A program made the position numbers and the translations under genes. The notes beneath the pieces are model-generated. The model saw only the letters and a program-made list of their open reading frames with translations. It ran no database searches and was not told the origin of the DNA. Shown here piece after piece: positions 9,001-18,304 of a DNA stretch of 64,000 bases. Within the stretch, counting starts at the first letter, position 1, and each line of letters starts with the position of its first letter. The stretch is from contig CP024912.1 in the NCBI GenBank assembly GCA_002813895.1, forward strand, positions 2,108,001 through 2,172,000, given 5' to 3'. Origin of the DNA: Cyanobacterium sp. HL-69. GTDB lineage: Bacteria; Cyanobacteriota; Cyanobacteriia; Cyanobacteriales; Cyanobacteriaceae.

Positions 9001-11154
9001 TTAAGAAATATCCTCAGCCATTGCCATAGCCAAAAGATTTAATTTTTCCGTTAATACTTGAAAGTCAAAGGGTTTACTGATATAGTCATCCATACCCGCA
9101 TCAAAACAAAGTTTTTCATCCGCTTTAGTAGCATTAGCTGTCATAGCAATGATATAAGGTTGCACAGCATGATTTACATTATTCCTAATCCATTGAGTAG
9201 CAGTTAAACCATCCATTTCAGGCATCTGCATATCCATCAACACCACATCGTAACATTCTTCTTTTTCAAAGGCTTCTACCACCTTCAAACCATTGACAGC
9301 TAAATGGGGAGTATAGCCAAGTTTTTTGAGTAGTAAAAGGGCTACTTTTTGATTCACAGGGTTATCTTCTGCCACCAACACACGCAGGGTATTATCTCGA
9401 TTTTTTGGTGATTCTACTGGATTATTATTATCGGTGGTTATTGTTTTTGGTAATGACGAATGGGAGACTATTTCTTTTTTATTAGAATTCTTTGGTAGTA
9501 TTTTTTCATCCCCTATGGAGTTAGTAACTAATGGAAGAATAGCATTGGATTTTGCCATAGGAGAAGTTACCCTTAGCACTTTAATAGTAAAATAAAAACT
9601 CGAGCCAACTCCCAACTCACTGGTAAAAGAAATATCACCCCCCATCAACCTAGCCAGACGACGACTAATCACCAAACCTAAACCAGTGCCACCATAACGG
9701 CGATTTATAGCCCCATCCGCCTGTACAAAAGGATTAAATAATTTGTCTTGATTTTCCTTCGCAATGCCGATGCCCGTATCCTTTACCAAAAATTGAATTA
9801 AACAATCATCCTGCCCATCCTTACTTTCATCATCCATAGACACCATTACTGTAACGCTACCTTGTTGAGTAAACTTTAAACCATTGCCTATTAAATTAAT
9901 CAATACTTGTCTTACCCTACCCACATCTCCCCGCACATATACAGGAGTATTAGATGCCCACAATAACTTCAAATCCAAACCTTGATTTTTAGCTTGAAAA
10001 CTAAGTAAATCAATAACATTCTTGACACACTGTTGTAAATTAAAATCTTCCAAAACTAAATCTAAATGCCCTGATTCAATTTTAGAAAAATCCAAAATAT
10101 CATTAATAATCAACAATAAACTTTTACCACTATCTTCGATGGTTTGGATAAAATCATATTGCTCATCATCCAAAGAAGTATCTTTTAATAGATTAAGAAT
10201 GCCGAATATTCCATTAAGAGGAGTACGAATTTCGTGACTCATCATCGCCAAAAACTGACTTTTCGCATTATTAGCATTTTCAGCTTCCGCCCTTGCCCTT
10301 TCTAGTAAAACATTACGATTACTAGCTTGCCACAAAGAATTTAAACCCCAAACCAATAACCAAGAAATTACCACCCCGGCAATTAATACCACCAGAGGAA
10401 GAGGAGATTTATTTTCCCGAATTAAAGTATTATTAGGAATTAAAACTATCTCCCATTGAATGCCTCGATAACTAAAACTACTATTTTTACGCCATAATAA
10501 GTTATCTTTTTCCTCACTATGAGTGGTACTATAAATTAAAGAATTATTATCATAAATAAAAACTTGATAACCTTTAATACTTTCTTCCCTTAGTAAGGAA
10601 TAAAATAAAGAATTGATATTAAATACCCCGATGATAAATCCATCAAATTCATCATTAATAAAGATAGGATTATAGATGATAAAACCTTTAACTCCTTGTA
10701 CTAAATCTACTTTTGGAGTAATATAACTATCTCTTATTTCTTTGGCAGTATTAAGAGAATTTAGTCTTTTTTGCTCAAAAGAAAGATCTAAATTTAAGAC
10801 CATTTCGTTCCCTTTTTCTGGAACTATCCAGCGGACAAAATAATCTCTATCAGCCCAATGTATGGCTTGATAACCTGAACGATTAAGTAAATAATTAGAA
10901 ACATCATTTTGCCATTCTAAACGATTATAACCACCCCTAAACTCCCAACCCCTAACAAATCTTTGTAGGGCATTTATTTCTGACTGTAACTTATTTTGAA
11001 TTTTTGTTTCCGTTGTAATTAACTGGGCAGAAATTTGTTGCTCTATTTGCATTCTTTCTCTAACACTTAGCAAGTGAAAAAGAAAAAAAGAAATCCCCGT
11101 CATAGATACACCAAGGGATAAAGTTAACAAATTTTTGTACTTAATAAATGTCAT
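9001..11154 (-). CDS. Hybrid histidine kinase with CHASE-like sensor and receiver
   Basis: 717-residue inner-membrane sensor. Transmembrane helices at about 10-30 and 251-272 flank a periplasmic CHASE-type domain. A HisKA domain follows with H-box [15 protein letters not shown] (phospho-acceptor His about 307), then a HATPase_c domain with N, G1 ([15 protein letters not shown]) and G2 ([13 protein letters not shown]) boxes. A C-terminal receiver domain begins [14 protein letters not shown], with phospho-acceptor Asp about 641 ([13 protein letters not shown]) and Lys in ISKPF. No partner regulator or Hpt gene is adjacent, so ligand and output are unknown. Start [10 protein letters not shown]. 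Confidence 0.92.
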   Translation of the reverse strand: MTFIKYKNLLTLSLGVSMTGISFFLFHLLSVRERMQIEQQISAQLITTETKIQNKLQSEINALQRFVRGWEFRGGYNRLEWQNDVSNYLLNRSGYQAIHWADRDYFVRWIVPEKGNEMVLNLDLSFEQKRLNSLNTAKEIRDSYITPKVDLVQGVKGFIIYNPIFINDEFDGFIIGVFNINSLFYSLLREESIKGYQVFIYDNNSLIYSTTHSEEKDNLLWRKNSSFSYRGIQWEIVLIPNNTLIRENKSPLPLVVLIAGVVISWLLVWGLNSLWQASNRNVLLERARAEAENANNAKSQFLAMMSHEIRTPLNGIFGILNLLKDTSLDDEQYDFIQTIEDSGKSLLLIINDILDFSKIESGHLDLVLEDFNLQQCVKNVIDLLSFQAKNQGLDLKLLWASNTPVYVRGDVGRVRQVLINLIGNGLKFTQQGSVTVMVSMDDESKDGQDDCLIQFLVKDTGIGIAKENQDKLFNPFVQADGAINRRYGGTGLGLVISRRLARLMGGDISFTSELGVGSSFYFTIKVLRVTSPMAKSNAILPLVTNSIGDEKILPKNSNKKEIVSHSSLPKTITTDNNNPVESPKNRDNTLRVLVAEDNPVNQKVALLLLKKLGYTPHLAVNGLKVVEAFEKEECYDVVLMDMQMPEMDGLTATQWIRNNVNHAVQPYIIAMTANATKADEKLCFDAGMDDYISKPFDFQVLTEKLNLLAMAMAEDIS

Positions 11155-11339
11155 GGATATTAATAAAGCCCTGATATTCTAATCATAAATTAAATAGTGA
11201 AGATATAACGGAAGGAAAAAGAAATTAGTCTTTCATGCTATAAATCGAATAGAGAGATTATTCTAAAGTATTTTATTCAACATTTAGATAACTTACTCTG
11301 AAAAATCATCATGTATGTTTTATTCTTCCTCCTGTTGTT

Positions 11340-14300
11340 ATGATTCCCAAAAAACTTACACTACAAAACTTTCTTAGTTACCGTCAGGCTAGTTTAGATT
11401 TTGATGGCTTACATACTGCCTGTATATGTGGCGCTAATGGCGCTGGAAAATCATCTTTGCTGGAAGCTATCACTTGGGCGATTTGGGGCAAAACAAGGAC
11501 AAAAGCTAGTGAGGATGTGATTCATTTGGGAGAAAAAAATACGAGGGTTGATTTTGATTTTAGTTATGGTGGACAGATTTATCGCATTATCCGCACTAAA
11601 CAACGTAAGGGAGGTTCTACTTTAGATTTTCAAATCTTTAATCATGATAATTTTAATTCTATTTCAGCGAAAGGGGTAACGGAAACTCAGGATAGAATTA
11701 ATGATTGTTTAAAAGTAGATTATGAGACTTTTGTTAATTCGGCTTATCTACAACAGGGGCAAGCGGATAAGTTTATGACTTATGGGGCGGCTCAAAGAAA
11801 GGATGTGTTGGTAAAGTTACTTAAGTTGGATGATTATGACAAAATTGTGGACAAAGCGAAGGAGTTAGCGAAACAATATACGGAGGAAAAAAATCGCTTA
11901 CAAGGGCAGTGGGAGTTGTTGGAGAGTAAGTTGGAGGAGAAGGAAAATTATCTTGTTAAACTTACAAATATTGGTCAGGATTTGGATTATCATCAAAATG
12001 AGTATAGCCAAGTAGAGAAAAATTTAAAACAAGTTCAACTTCTTAGTAGTCAGCGGGATACCCTTGAGAAGGAGTTGGTATGGCAAAGTAATCAGTTGTC
12101 GGAGGTTAAGAATAAACTCAGTCAATTGATTGATGAAAAGAAAATATTACGTCAAGATATGGACGAATTAAGCCTTATTTTAACTAAAGAAGAAGAGATT
12201 ATTAATAGTTATCAATTATGGCAAGGATATTTGAATGAGGATAAAGTTTTAACGACAAAATATGATGAGTATAAGTTATTAATAAGTGAGAAAAATAATT
12301 TAGAGGAAAGTTTACGGCAAGGGGTTTATGGTTTAGAGCAAAATATTCGAGAGGTTAATTTTAAGTTAGGGGAGTTGGCTGATAATAAGTTAGATTTTGA
12401 AAAGGTTCTTGCTGATAAGGATAAAATCGTTGATGATGTCGAAAAGTTTAGATATTATCGTGATAAGTTGGCTCAATTAGATTTAGTTAGAAATGATTTT
12501 AATCTGTTACAACAGGAGCAGTCTGTTTTAGTTAAGGAGTTAGAAAAGGAGGAAGCTAGGTTATCTTCTAGGATAGAACAATTAGCTAAACAAGAGTTAC
12601 CTTTAGAGGAAAAGTTAGAGCAAATTCCTGATATTAGAAAAAAATATTTTCATGTTTCTCAAGAGTTAAAGGTTATTCATAATGAGAAGGTTTATTTAAC
12701 GAGAATAGAGGAAAAAAGGGCTAGTCAATTGTTAGCTAAACAACGGTTGTTGGATTATAAAAATAATGTTGCTCAACAGGTTGAGGAAATTAACCAAAAG
12801 TTGAATACTTTGCGGGTGGATAATAATGCTAGTTGCCCTGTATGTGAATCTCCTTTGGATGAAAATCATCTTAATCATGTTATCGAAAGCGGCTTAAAGG
12901 AGTTGAAAAATCTGGAGAATTCTTCTTGGCAGTATGATTCTGATATTATACAGTGCGATCGCACTTTAGCCACCTTAGAGAAGGAATATCAAGATTTAAG
13001 AGATAAATTAACTAGAGAAGAAGGTTTACAAAAAAACTATGCTAGTTTAGAAAATTCTCTTAATAGTATGGATGATATTCTTGAACAATTAGAGCAAATT
13101 ACCACGGAAAAAGATGAGTTAATAGAGTTAGTAAATTCTCAAAAATATCTCCCAGAAATTAAGATAAAGTTAACGGAGGTAAAAACAAAGATAAAAGGGT
13201 TAGGATATAGCCCCGAAACCTACAGTTTAGTTAGGGAAAATGATCATAAATATCGCTGGGCAGAAACCAATTATCAACGATTGCAAGAGGCGGAGCAAAA
13301 ACTGGCTAAGTTAGAACTAAGTCGCCTAAATTTAGGGCAAAAATTAATCACTTTTACTCAACAATTAGAGGACTTAAAAAATGATTCAGAAATTCAACAA
13401 AGTATTGAAAAGATAAATAAAACCATAGAAGAAATTAACTATAGTGACGAACACCATGGGGAGGTTAGAAAAAAAATTCAGCAATTACAACATTATCAAT
13501 TCCAATATGCAAAATTAGAAGATGCGAAAAAACAATTACCTTTACTAGAAAATAAAGTTAGTCAATATGAACAAAAAACTATCGATTATCAGAAAGAAAT
13601 AGAGGAAAAAGAAGTTAAAATCAATAAACTAAAGGAACAACTATCAACACTTTTTGACCATAGAGAGGAACTAAATAAATTAGAACAAGAAGTAGTTTTT
13701 AAAAGAAATAAAATTAATCAATTATTAAGTCAAAAAGGAGGAATAGAAAAATCTTTAGATGATATAAATAAAGATGAAAAACAATTACAATCTATCAGTA
13801 AAGAAGTAGAGCAAATAGAGAAAAACTATCGCATTTATACAGAATTACAAAAAGCATTCGGGAAAAACGGTATTCAAGCCTTAATGATAGAAAACCTTTT
13901 ACCTCAATTAGAAGCCGAAGCAAATCAAACTCTGAGCCGTCTTAGTAATAATCAATTACATATCCAATTTGTTACCCAAAAAGAAAAGGTTAGTAAATCA
14001 AAAAAATCTGACTCAAATTTTAAAGATACCCTTGATATTATCATCTCTGATGCCCAAGGAACAAGGTCTTATGAAACCTACTCAGGGGGCGAAAGTTTTC
14101 GGATTAATTTTTCCATCCGTCTTGCCCTCTCTCGTATCTTGACCCAAAGGTCTGGCACTGCGCTACAATTACTTATTATCGATGAGGGTTTTGGTACTCA
14201 GGATGATGCAGGGTGCGATCGCCTCATAGGTGCTTTAAATGCTATTGCTGATGATTTTGCCTGTATCCTCACCGTTACCCATATGCCCCAATTTAAAGAG

Positions 14301-14366
14301 GCTTTCCAATCTCGCATTGAGGTATATAAAACCAACGAAGGCTCTCAAATTCGTCTCTCTGTATAA
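11340..14366 (+). CDS. sbcC: Nuclease SbcCD subunit C (Rad50-like ATPase)
   Basis: 1008-residue SMC-like ATPase, the expected partner of the SbcD nuclease in processing DNA hairpins and protein-blocked ends. N-terminal ATPase half with Walker A GANGAGKSSLLEAITWAIWG, then long coiled coils (about 175-490 and 530-840) around a zinc hook CPVC at about residue 500 (SCPVCESPLDENH). The C-terminal half has the ABC signature YSGGESFRINFSIRLAL and Walker B LLIIDEGFGTQD. sbcD is not adjacent. The coiled coil is AT-rich and Lys/Glu-rich, as expected. Start MIPKKLTLQNFLSYR. Confidence 0.94.
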   Translation: MIPKKLTLQNFLSYRQASLDFDGLHTACICGANGAGKSSLLEAITWAIWGKTRTKASEDVIHLGEKNTRVDFDFSYGGQIYRIIRTKQRKGGSTLDFQIFNHDNFNSISAKGVTETQDRINDCLKVDYETFVNSAYLQQGQADKFMTYGAAQRKDVLVKLLKLDDYDKIVDKAKELAKQYTEEKNRLQGQWELLESKLEEKENYLVKLTNIGQDLDYHQNEYSQVEKNLKQVQLLSSQRDTLEKELVWQSNQLSEVKNKLSQLIDEKKILRQDMDELSLILTKEEEIINSYQLWQGYLNEDKVLTTKYDEYKLLISEKNNLEESLRQGVYGLEQNIREVNFKLGELADNKLDFEKVLADKDKIVDDVEKFRYYRDKLAQLDLVRNDFNLLQQEQSVLVKELEKEEARLSSRIEQLAKQELPLEEKLEQIPDIRKKYFHVSQELKVIHNEKVYLTRIEEKRASQLLAKQRLLDYKNNVAQQVEEINQKLNTLRVDNNASCPVCESPLDENHLNHVIESGLKELKNLENSSWQYDSDIIQCDRTLATLEKEYQDLRDKLTREEGLQKNYASLENSLNSMDDILEQLEQITTEKDELIELVNSQKYLPEIKIKLTEVKTKIKGLGYSPETYSLVRENDHKYRWAETNYQRLQEAEQKLAKLELSRLNLGQKLITFTQQLEDLKNDSEIQQSIEKINKTIEEINYSDEHHGEVRKKIQQLQHYQFQYAKLEDAKKQLPLLENKVSQYEQKTIDYQKEIEEKEVKINKLKEQLSTLFDHREELNKLEQEVVFKRNKINQLLSQKGGIEKSLDDINKDEKQLQSISKEVEQIEKNYRIYTELQKAFGKNGIQALMIENLLPQLEAEANQTLSRLSNNQLHIQFVTQKEKVSKSKKSDSNFKDTLDIIISDAQGTRSYETYSGGESFRINFSIRLALSRILTQRSGTALQLLIIDEGFGTQDDAGCDRLIGALNAIADDFACILTVTHMPQFKEAFQSRIEVYKTNEGSQIRLSV

Positions 14367-14447
14367 CTTTTGTGTCTGCTGATACCGAAAATCAATGGTT
14401 TCAAACCCAAGGGGGTAGAATGGGCATTGTAGAGTTTAAATTTATAT

Positions 14448-15392
14448 ATGCGTATTTTAATCATGGGAGGGACAAGATTTATTGGCGTTTCCCTCACCAA
14501 AATGTTAGTAAACCAAGGACATGAAGTCGTTTTATTTAACCGAGGTAATAACCCCGCCCCCGTAGATGGTATTCAACAAATTCATGGCGATCGCACTTCA
14601 GCGGTACAATTAAAAGAGAAGTTAAAAGGGGAAAAATTTGACGCAATTTTTGACAACAACGGGCGCACCCTATCAGATACAAAACCCCTTGTAGATTTAT
14701 TTTATGACAAAGTATCCCATTTTGTCTATGTAAGCTCCGCGGGGGTTTACTTACCATCCCATCAGATGCCCCACCGAGAAGATGACCCTCTCAACCCCGA
14801 AAGTCGTCACCGAGGTAAATTTGAAACCGAAGCCTACCTCAAACAGTCGGGCATCCCCTTCACCTCCATTCGCCCTGTATATATCTACGGCTCAGGAAAT
14901 TATAATGATCTGGAAAACTGGTTTTTTGATCGTTTAGTGCGGGATTTACCCATCCCCATTCCTCACCATGGTTTATATATTACCCAATTTGGTCATGTGG
15001 AAGATTTAGCATCAGCTATGATGGCCTTATTGGGAAATACCGAAGCCATAGGACAAATATACAATATATCGGGCGATCGTTTTACCACATTTACAGGATT
15101 AGCCCTTGCCTGTGCCTCGGCTATGGGCAAAAATCCCCACGACATCGATATTAGATATTATGACCCCAATCAAATTGATGTGGGTAATAGAAAAGCATTT
15201 CCCATTCGTATGCAACACTTTTTTACCGATATTTCTAAAGCCCAAAAAGAGCTATCATGGCAACCTAAATATGATTTAATTTCAGGGTTAAAAGAGTCTT
15301 TTGAAAATGATTATTTAGCAATCCAAAGAGATAAAAAAGACATTGATTTTAGTGTAGATGAACAAATTATTGCTCACCTGGAAAGTAACTAA
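14448..15392 (+). CDS. NAD-dependent epimerase/dehydratase (CSP41-like)
   Basis: 314-residue extended short-chain dehydrogenase-type Rossmann protein. Start MRILIMGGTRFIGVSLTK carries the nucleotide-binding Gly pattern; VYVSSAGVYLP follows. The region RPVYIYGSGNYNDLENWFFD and the overall pattern resemble plant plastid CSP41 RNA-binding proteins and their cyanobacterial homologues. The usual Tyr-x3-Lys site is not evident, as in CSP41 proteins, so a sugar-epimerase role is uncertain. It follows sbcC by 81 bp. A palindromic repeat begins 20 bp after its stop. Confidence 0.82.
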   Translation: MRILIMGGTRFIGVSLTKMLVNQGHEVVLFNRGNNPAPVDGIQQIHGDRTSAVQLKEKLKGEKFDAIFDNNGRTLSDTKPLVDLFYDKVSHFVYVSSAGVYLPSHQMPHREDDPLNPESRHRGKFETEAYLKQSGIPFTSIRPVYIYGSGNYNDLENWFFDRLVRDLPIPIPHHGLYITQFGHVEDLASAMMALLGNTEAIGQIYNISGDRFTTFTGLALACASAMGKNPHDIDIRYYDPNQIDVGNRKAFPIRMQHFFTDISKAQKELSWQPKYDLISGLKESFENDYLAIQRDKKDIDFSVDEQIIAHLESN

Positions 15393-15411
15393 GATTTAAG
15401 ACACTGAGTAG

Positions 15412-15428
15412 GGTGGGCAATGCCCACC
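15412..15428. repeat. 3'-end palindrome GGTGGGCAATGCCCACC, copy 1
   Basis: 17-bp perfect inverted repeat (7-bp arms, 3-bp loop) 20 bp after the stop of the epimerase gene. Related copies are at 41259, 50561 and 57974. Confidence 0.85.
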
Positions 15429-15453
15429 ATCTCTGATTGTGTTACTGAAAGTA

Positions 15454-15828
15454 ATGTGGTTACTTGCACCAGAAATGAAAGTACAAAATGAGTTTGTATG
15501 GGTGTTAGAAAATGCAGTCTTGATTTGCGAACATTTGACATCATCTGATTATCAGAGAATCCAATAATTTAATATAACTTATTAGGATTTGCTTGGATAT
15601 TTTGCAGATTTATCTCTCATTGCTATTTCCGAAAGATTAACAATAAGTGCGATCGCCTTTTTGGATAAGGAGTTTAATATTTACAGGCGTTATCGCAAAG
15701 ACTACTTTAATCGTGTTTTTATCCTATTAATTGAAAACCCCTTTTATATAACCAAGAATACTTTTTATGTCATAGCATTTATCCCTTTTTTGTCACTTTC
15801 CGAAAAGAGGAATAAAAATGTAGAATAA
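15454..15828 (+). pseudogene. PIN-domain toxin (VapC-like) remnant
   Basis: One continuous frame carries PIN-like C-terminal sequence: WLLAPEMKVQNEFVWVLENA, CEHLTSSDYQRIQ, then DLLGYFADLSLIAISERLTI, AFLDKEFNIYRRYRKDYF. It is broken by TAA at 15565 and TAG at 15583, without any frame change. The FADLSLIAISERL and LDKEFNIYRRY motifs match the third and fourth acidic motifs of PIN ribonucleases known from family knowledge. The N-terminal part and any antitoxin are missing. A TTG-initiated product of the second half (from 15589) is possible but would lack most of the fold. Confidence 0.6.
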
Positions 15829-15855
15829 TAATAAAAATTAAAGGTACTCACAGCA

Positions 15856-16708
15856 ATGGATGTAGCTCAGCAAATTAGAAAACATTTACCTAGAAATCCC
15901 ATGGACACGGTGCCGGTCATTGATGATTATTGTTCTGCCTACTCTACCTTGTTTTTTGATGTGCGTAACTACGAATATTTTAAATATTTACACTTAGGAT
16001 TAATTTCTGATATTAAAAGAAAATCTCTTCCTGAAATTTCTCGCATCGTTAATGTTTCTTCTCAAAGTTTACATCATTTTCTCACTTGTGCTGATTGGAA
16101 TTTATGGGAATTAGAAAAAACTCGTTTGCACTCAATCTTAAATGTTTTTATTAATATTCCTATTACAATTATTATTGATGAAACAGGAGACCGTAAAAAG
16201 CGGTGCGACCCCGCGTCGGCGAAAGACGCAAGGGAACGCGCACCAAGATAAGGAAATACTACGGATTATATATCTCGACAATATCTAGGAAATGTAGGAA
16301 AAATAGATCAAGATATTGTCTCAGTTAATGTTTATGGTCTTTATGAAAATATTACCTTCCCTTTAATGACCAGAATTTTCAAGGCAAAAAAGACTCTAAA
16401 AGAGGGTGATATTTACAAAACAAAGATTGAATTAGCAGAGGAAATGATACTTTACTTATTAGAATTTGATTTCTCAATTAAATTAGTATTAGCTGATAGT
16501 TTATATGGGGAAGCATCGTCTTTAATTAAGACATTAACAGAAAATAATCTTGATTTTATTGTTAGCATTAGAGAGAATCATGGGGTTTGGATGCCTAGCT
16601 CACAGACAGTAAGAGCAAATAAATGGTGCAAATTTAAAAGAGTATTTAGTAATGGTAAAAATGAAGATAGATATATAAGAGAAATTATTTATGGTCAAAG
16701 AAAAGAAA
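15856..16708 (+). pseudogene. IS701-family transposase, disrupted
   Basis: Starts MDVAQQIRKHLPRNPMDTVP and continues through IIIDETGDRKK, where the first catalytic Asp is in the DETGDRK motif. An inserted 51-bp GC-rich segment adds 16 codons and a TAA. After the insert the original frame resumes with GNTTDYISRQYLGNVGKIDQ, LVLADSLYGEASSL (second Asp) and FIVSIRENHGVW, then stops at the IS630 boundary. Without the insert the frame would be open to the IS630 junction, so the 51-bp insertion alone first inactivated the gene or followed its decay. Confidence 0.8.
16201..16251. repeat. 51-bp GC-rich hairpin insert
   Basis: A GC-rich 51-bp block inside an AT-rich transposase gene. Its ends are inversely related (GGTGCG near the left, CGCACC near the right; inner GCGTC and GACGC), so it can fold as an imperfect hairpin. 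Removing exactly these bases restores the expected protein junction DRKK-GNTTDYI. It resembles short palindromic interspersed repeats of cyanobacteria; no second copy is in this window. Confidence 0.7.
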
Positions 16709-16710
16709 TA

Positions 16711-17660
16711 TAGTCACTTTACTTAAGTATGAACCAATCAAGGGTAAAATAATGGATGAAGTAATTATTTTTATATTTAAGTATAATGCCCCATGATATA
16801 GAATTAAAACAAAAAGTAATTGACTATGTAGAAAATAGAGGTAACGTAACAAAAGCATCGAGAATATTTGGAATATCAAGAGCATCAATATATAGATGGT
16901 TGAATAGAAAAGATTTAAGACCAACAGTGGTCAAAACTCGTCAAAGAAAATTAGATAAATCAGCACTATATGAAGATGTAGTGAAAAATCCAGATGATAA
17001 ATTAATAGATAGAGCGAAAAAATTTGGAGTAACAATGTCAGCAATATCTCATGCATTCAAAAAAATGAACATAACAAGAAAAAAAAACAGTTACGTTATA
17101 GAGAAAGAAATAGAAAACAAAGAATAGAATACTTACAAAAATTAAGAGAATTAGTCAAAAAATACGGAAGTAAGAGTATGGTATTTATTGATGAGTCAGG
17201 ATTTGAGGAAATAAGTACTTGCATTTATGGGTGGTCAAAAAAAGGAAAAAAAATTTATGATGAGAAACAAGGAAAACGAGGAAAAAGAGAAAATTTAGTA
17301 GCAGGAAGAAGAAAGAAAGAAAAAGATTTTATTGCTCCAATGATCTTTACAGGAAGTTTAAATGCAGAAAGTGTTGAATCATGGCTAAAAATGTATTTAT
17401 TACCATCACTAAAACAATTTTCAATACTAATAATGGATAATGCACCAATCCACCGAAAAAATATGATAAAAGAATTAGTAGAAGAAGCAGGTCATCTAGT
17501 AATGTTTTTACCAACTTATTCACCAGATTTAAATGATATTGAACACGATTTTAGTGCTTTAAAAAGAGCAAAAATGTATAGCGATAGTACAATAACTTTA
17601 GATGAAATAATTTATAATTATTGTACTAGCTAAATGTCTCAGTCTTATTTCGATTGACTA
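16711..17660 (+). mobile_element. IS630/Tc1-mariner element (ISY100-like), copy 1
   Basis: 950-bp element flanked by TA on both sides (16709-16710 and 17661-17662), the target duplication of this family. Imperfect inverted ends: TAGTCACTTTACTTAAG at the left; the right end reads TAGTCAATCGAAATAAG in reverse complement. Boundaries are fixed by comparison with a nearly identical second copy at 23218-24167. It sits in the IS701-like transposase gene. Size and protein length are close to ISY100 of Synechocystis (from memory, about 947 bp and 282 residues). Confidence 0.93.
16786..17633 (+). CDS. IS630-family transposase, made by -1 frameshift
   Basis: Two overlapping frames. The first (16786-17127, MPHDIELKQKVIDYVENRGN) holds the DNA-binding helix-turn-helix region (VTKASRIFGISRASIYRWLN). 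The second holds the catalytic domain: first Asp in MVFIDESGFEE, second in LIMDNAPIHRKN, Glu in LNDIEHDFSALK. A run of nine A (17079-17087) before CAG allows a -1 slip that joins them into 282 residues, the normal length for this family. All catalytic residues are present, so this copy may be active. Confidence 0.88.
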
Positions 17661-17662
17661 TA

Positions 17663-18078
17663 GGTTAGTTTCTGTGGAAAACAACACCAGTTTAAATGAA
17701 TTATTTGCTAAATTGTTGGATGGTAAAGGTAGTAATAAATCTATTCCTAGAATAACTATCGATTAGAAGTTGTGTTGAAAAAAACTATGATGATTGAAAA
17801 TTTTTAGCCAAAGACAAAACTAATTTAAGTATTTAATGACTAAGTCAATTATTATCTTCTTTTGACAACCTTAGAAAATATTGTAATAATCGATACTATT
17901 GCAATACTTATTAGTTTCAGAAAATTCTCTAGGGTTGCCAACTGTAATAAAATATGCTAATAATGGAGTAGGAAGACTAAAAATTACTCTCTAAGCAAAA
18001 TATATAGTTTTCCTTGGTTCGATAGATTACTCAACAATCAAATCACTTTTATCGTATTAGTAAAGTATTAGGAATTTT
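17663..18078. other. Intergenic stretch right of the IS630 copy
   Basis: No gene that I can support. The first 103 bp (to 17765) keep one open frame without a start, ending NELFAKLLDGKGSNKSIPR and a stop; it may be the tail of a gene lost with the IS insertions, but I do not recognise it. The rest is AT-rich and probably holds the promoter of the DUF4327 gene. Confidence 0.4.
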
Positions 18079-18297
18079 ATGTCCCAGAAGCAAGTAATTC
18101 ATCCCATGGTGAAGTTGCAACAAAAAGTCGTATCATTGGTAAATTCCCAGATTATTAAGCCTGATGATAGTATCGGCAAGATTGCACTTTTATTTGGTGA
18201 TCAATGGTCATTTTTTAGGTCGGAATTAGTTTCTTACGGCTTTTCGATGCAAGACCCTGTGAGTGATATTCTGGTAGTAGAAACCTGGGATGACTAA
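18079..18297 (+). CDS. DUF4327 family protein
   Basis: 72-residue protein of a small cyanobacteria-restricted family of unknown function. Typical features are the N-terminal IHPMVKLQQKVVSLV, a central GDQWSFFRSEL and the C-terminal MQDPVSDILVVETWDD. Length matches the family (about 70). No signal peptide or membrane segment. It is convergent with anmK, 7 bp apart. Confidence 0.8.
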   Translation: MSQKQVIHPMVKLQQKVVSLVNSQIIKPDDSIGKIALLFGDQWSFFRSELVSYGFSMQDPVSDILVVETWDD

Positions 18298-18304
18298 TTT
18301 TTTT

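Larger units (their letters stand above)
15856..16710 (+). mobile_element. IS701-like element, truncated and interrupted
   Basis: Remnant of an IS701/IS4-type element. Its transposase gene is interrupted by a 51-bp insert (16201-16251) and ends abruptly where an IS630 element begins at 16711. The expected C-terminal part (after the YIREIIYGQRK segment) is not found on the far side of the IS630 copy, so the 3' part has been deleted. I could not define terminal inverted repeats. Confidence 0.7.
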
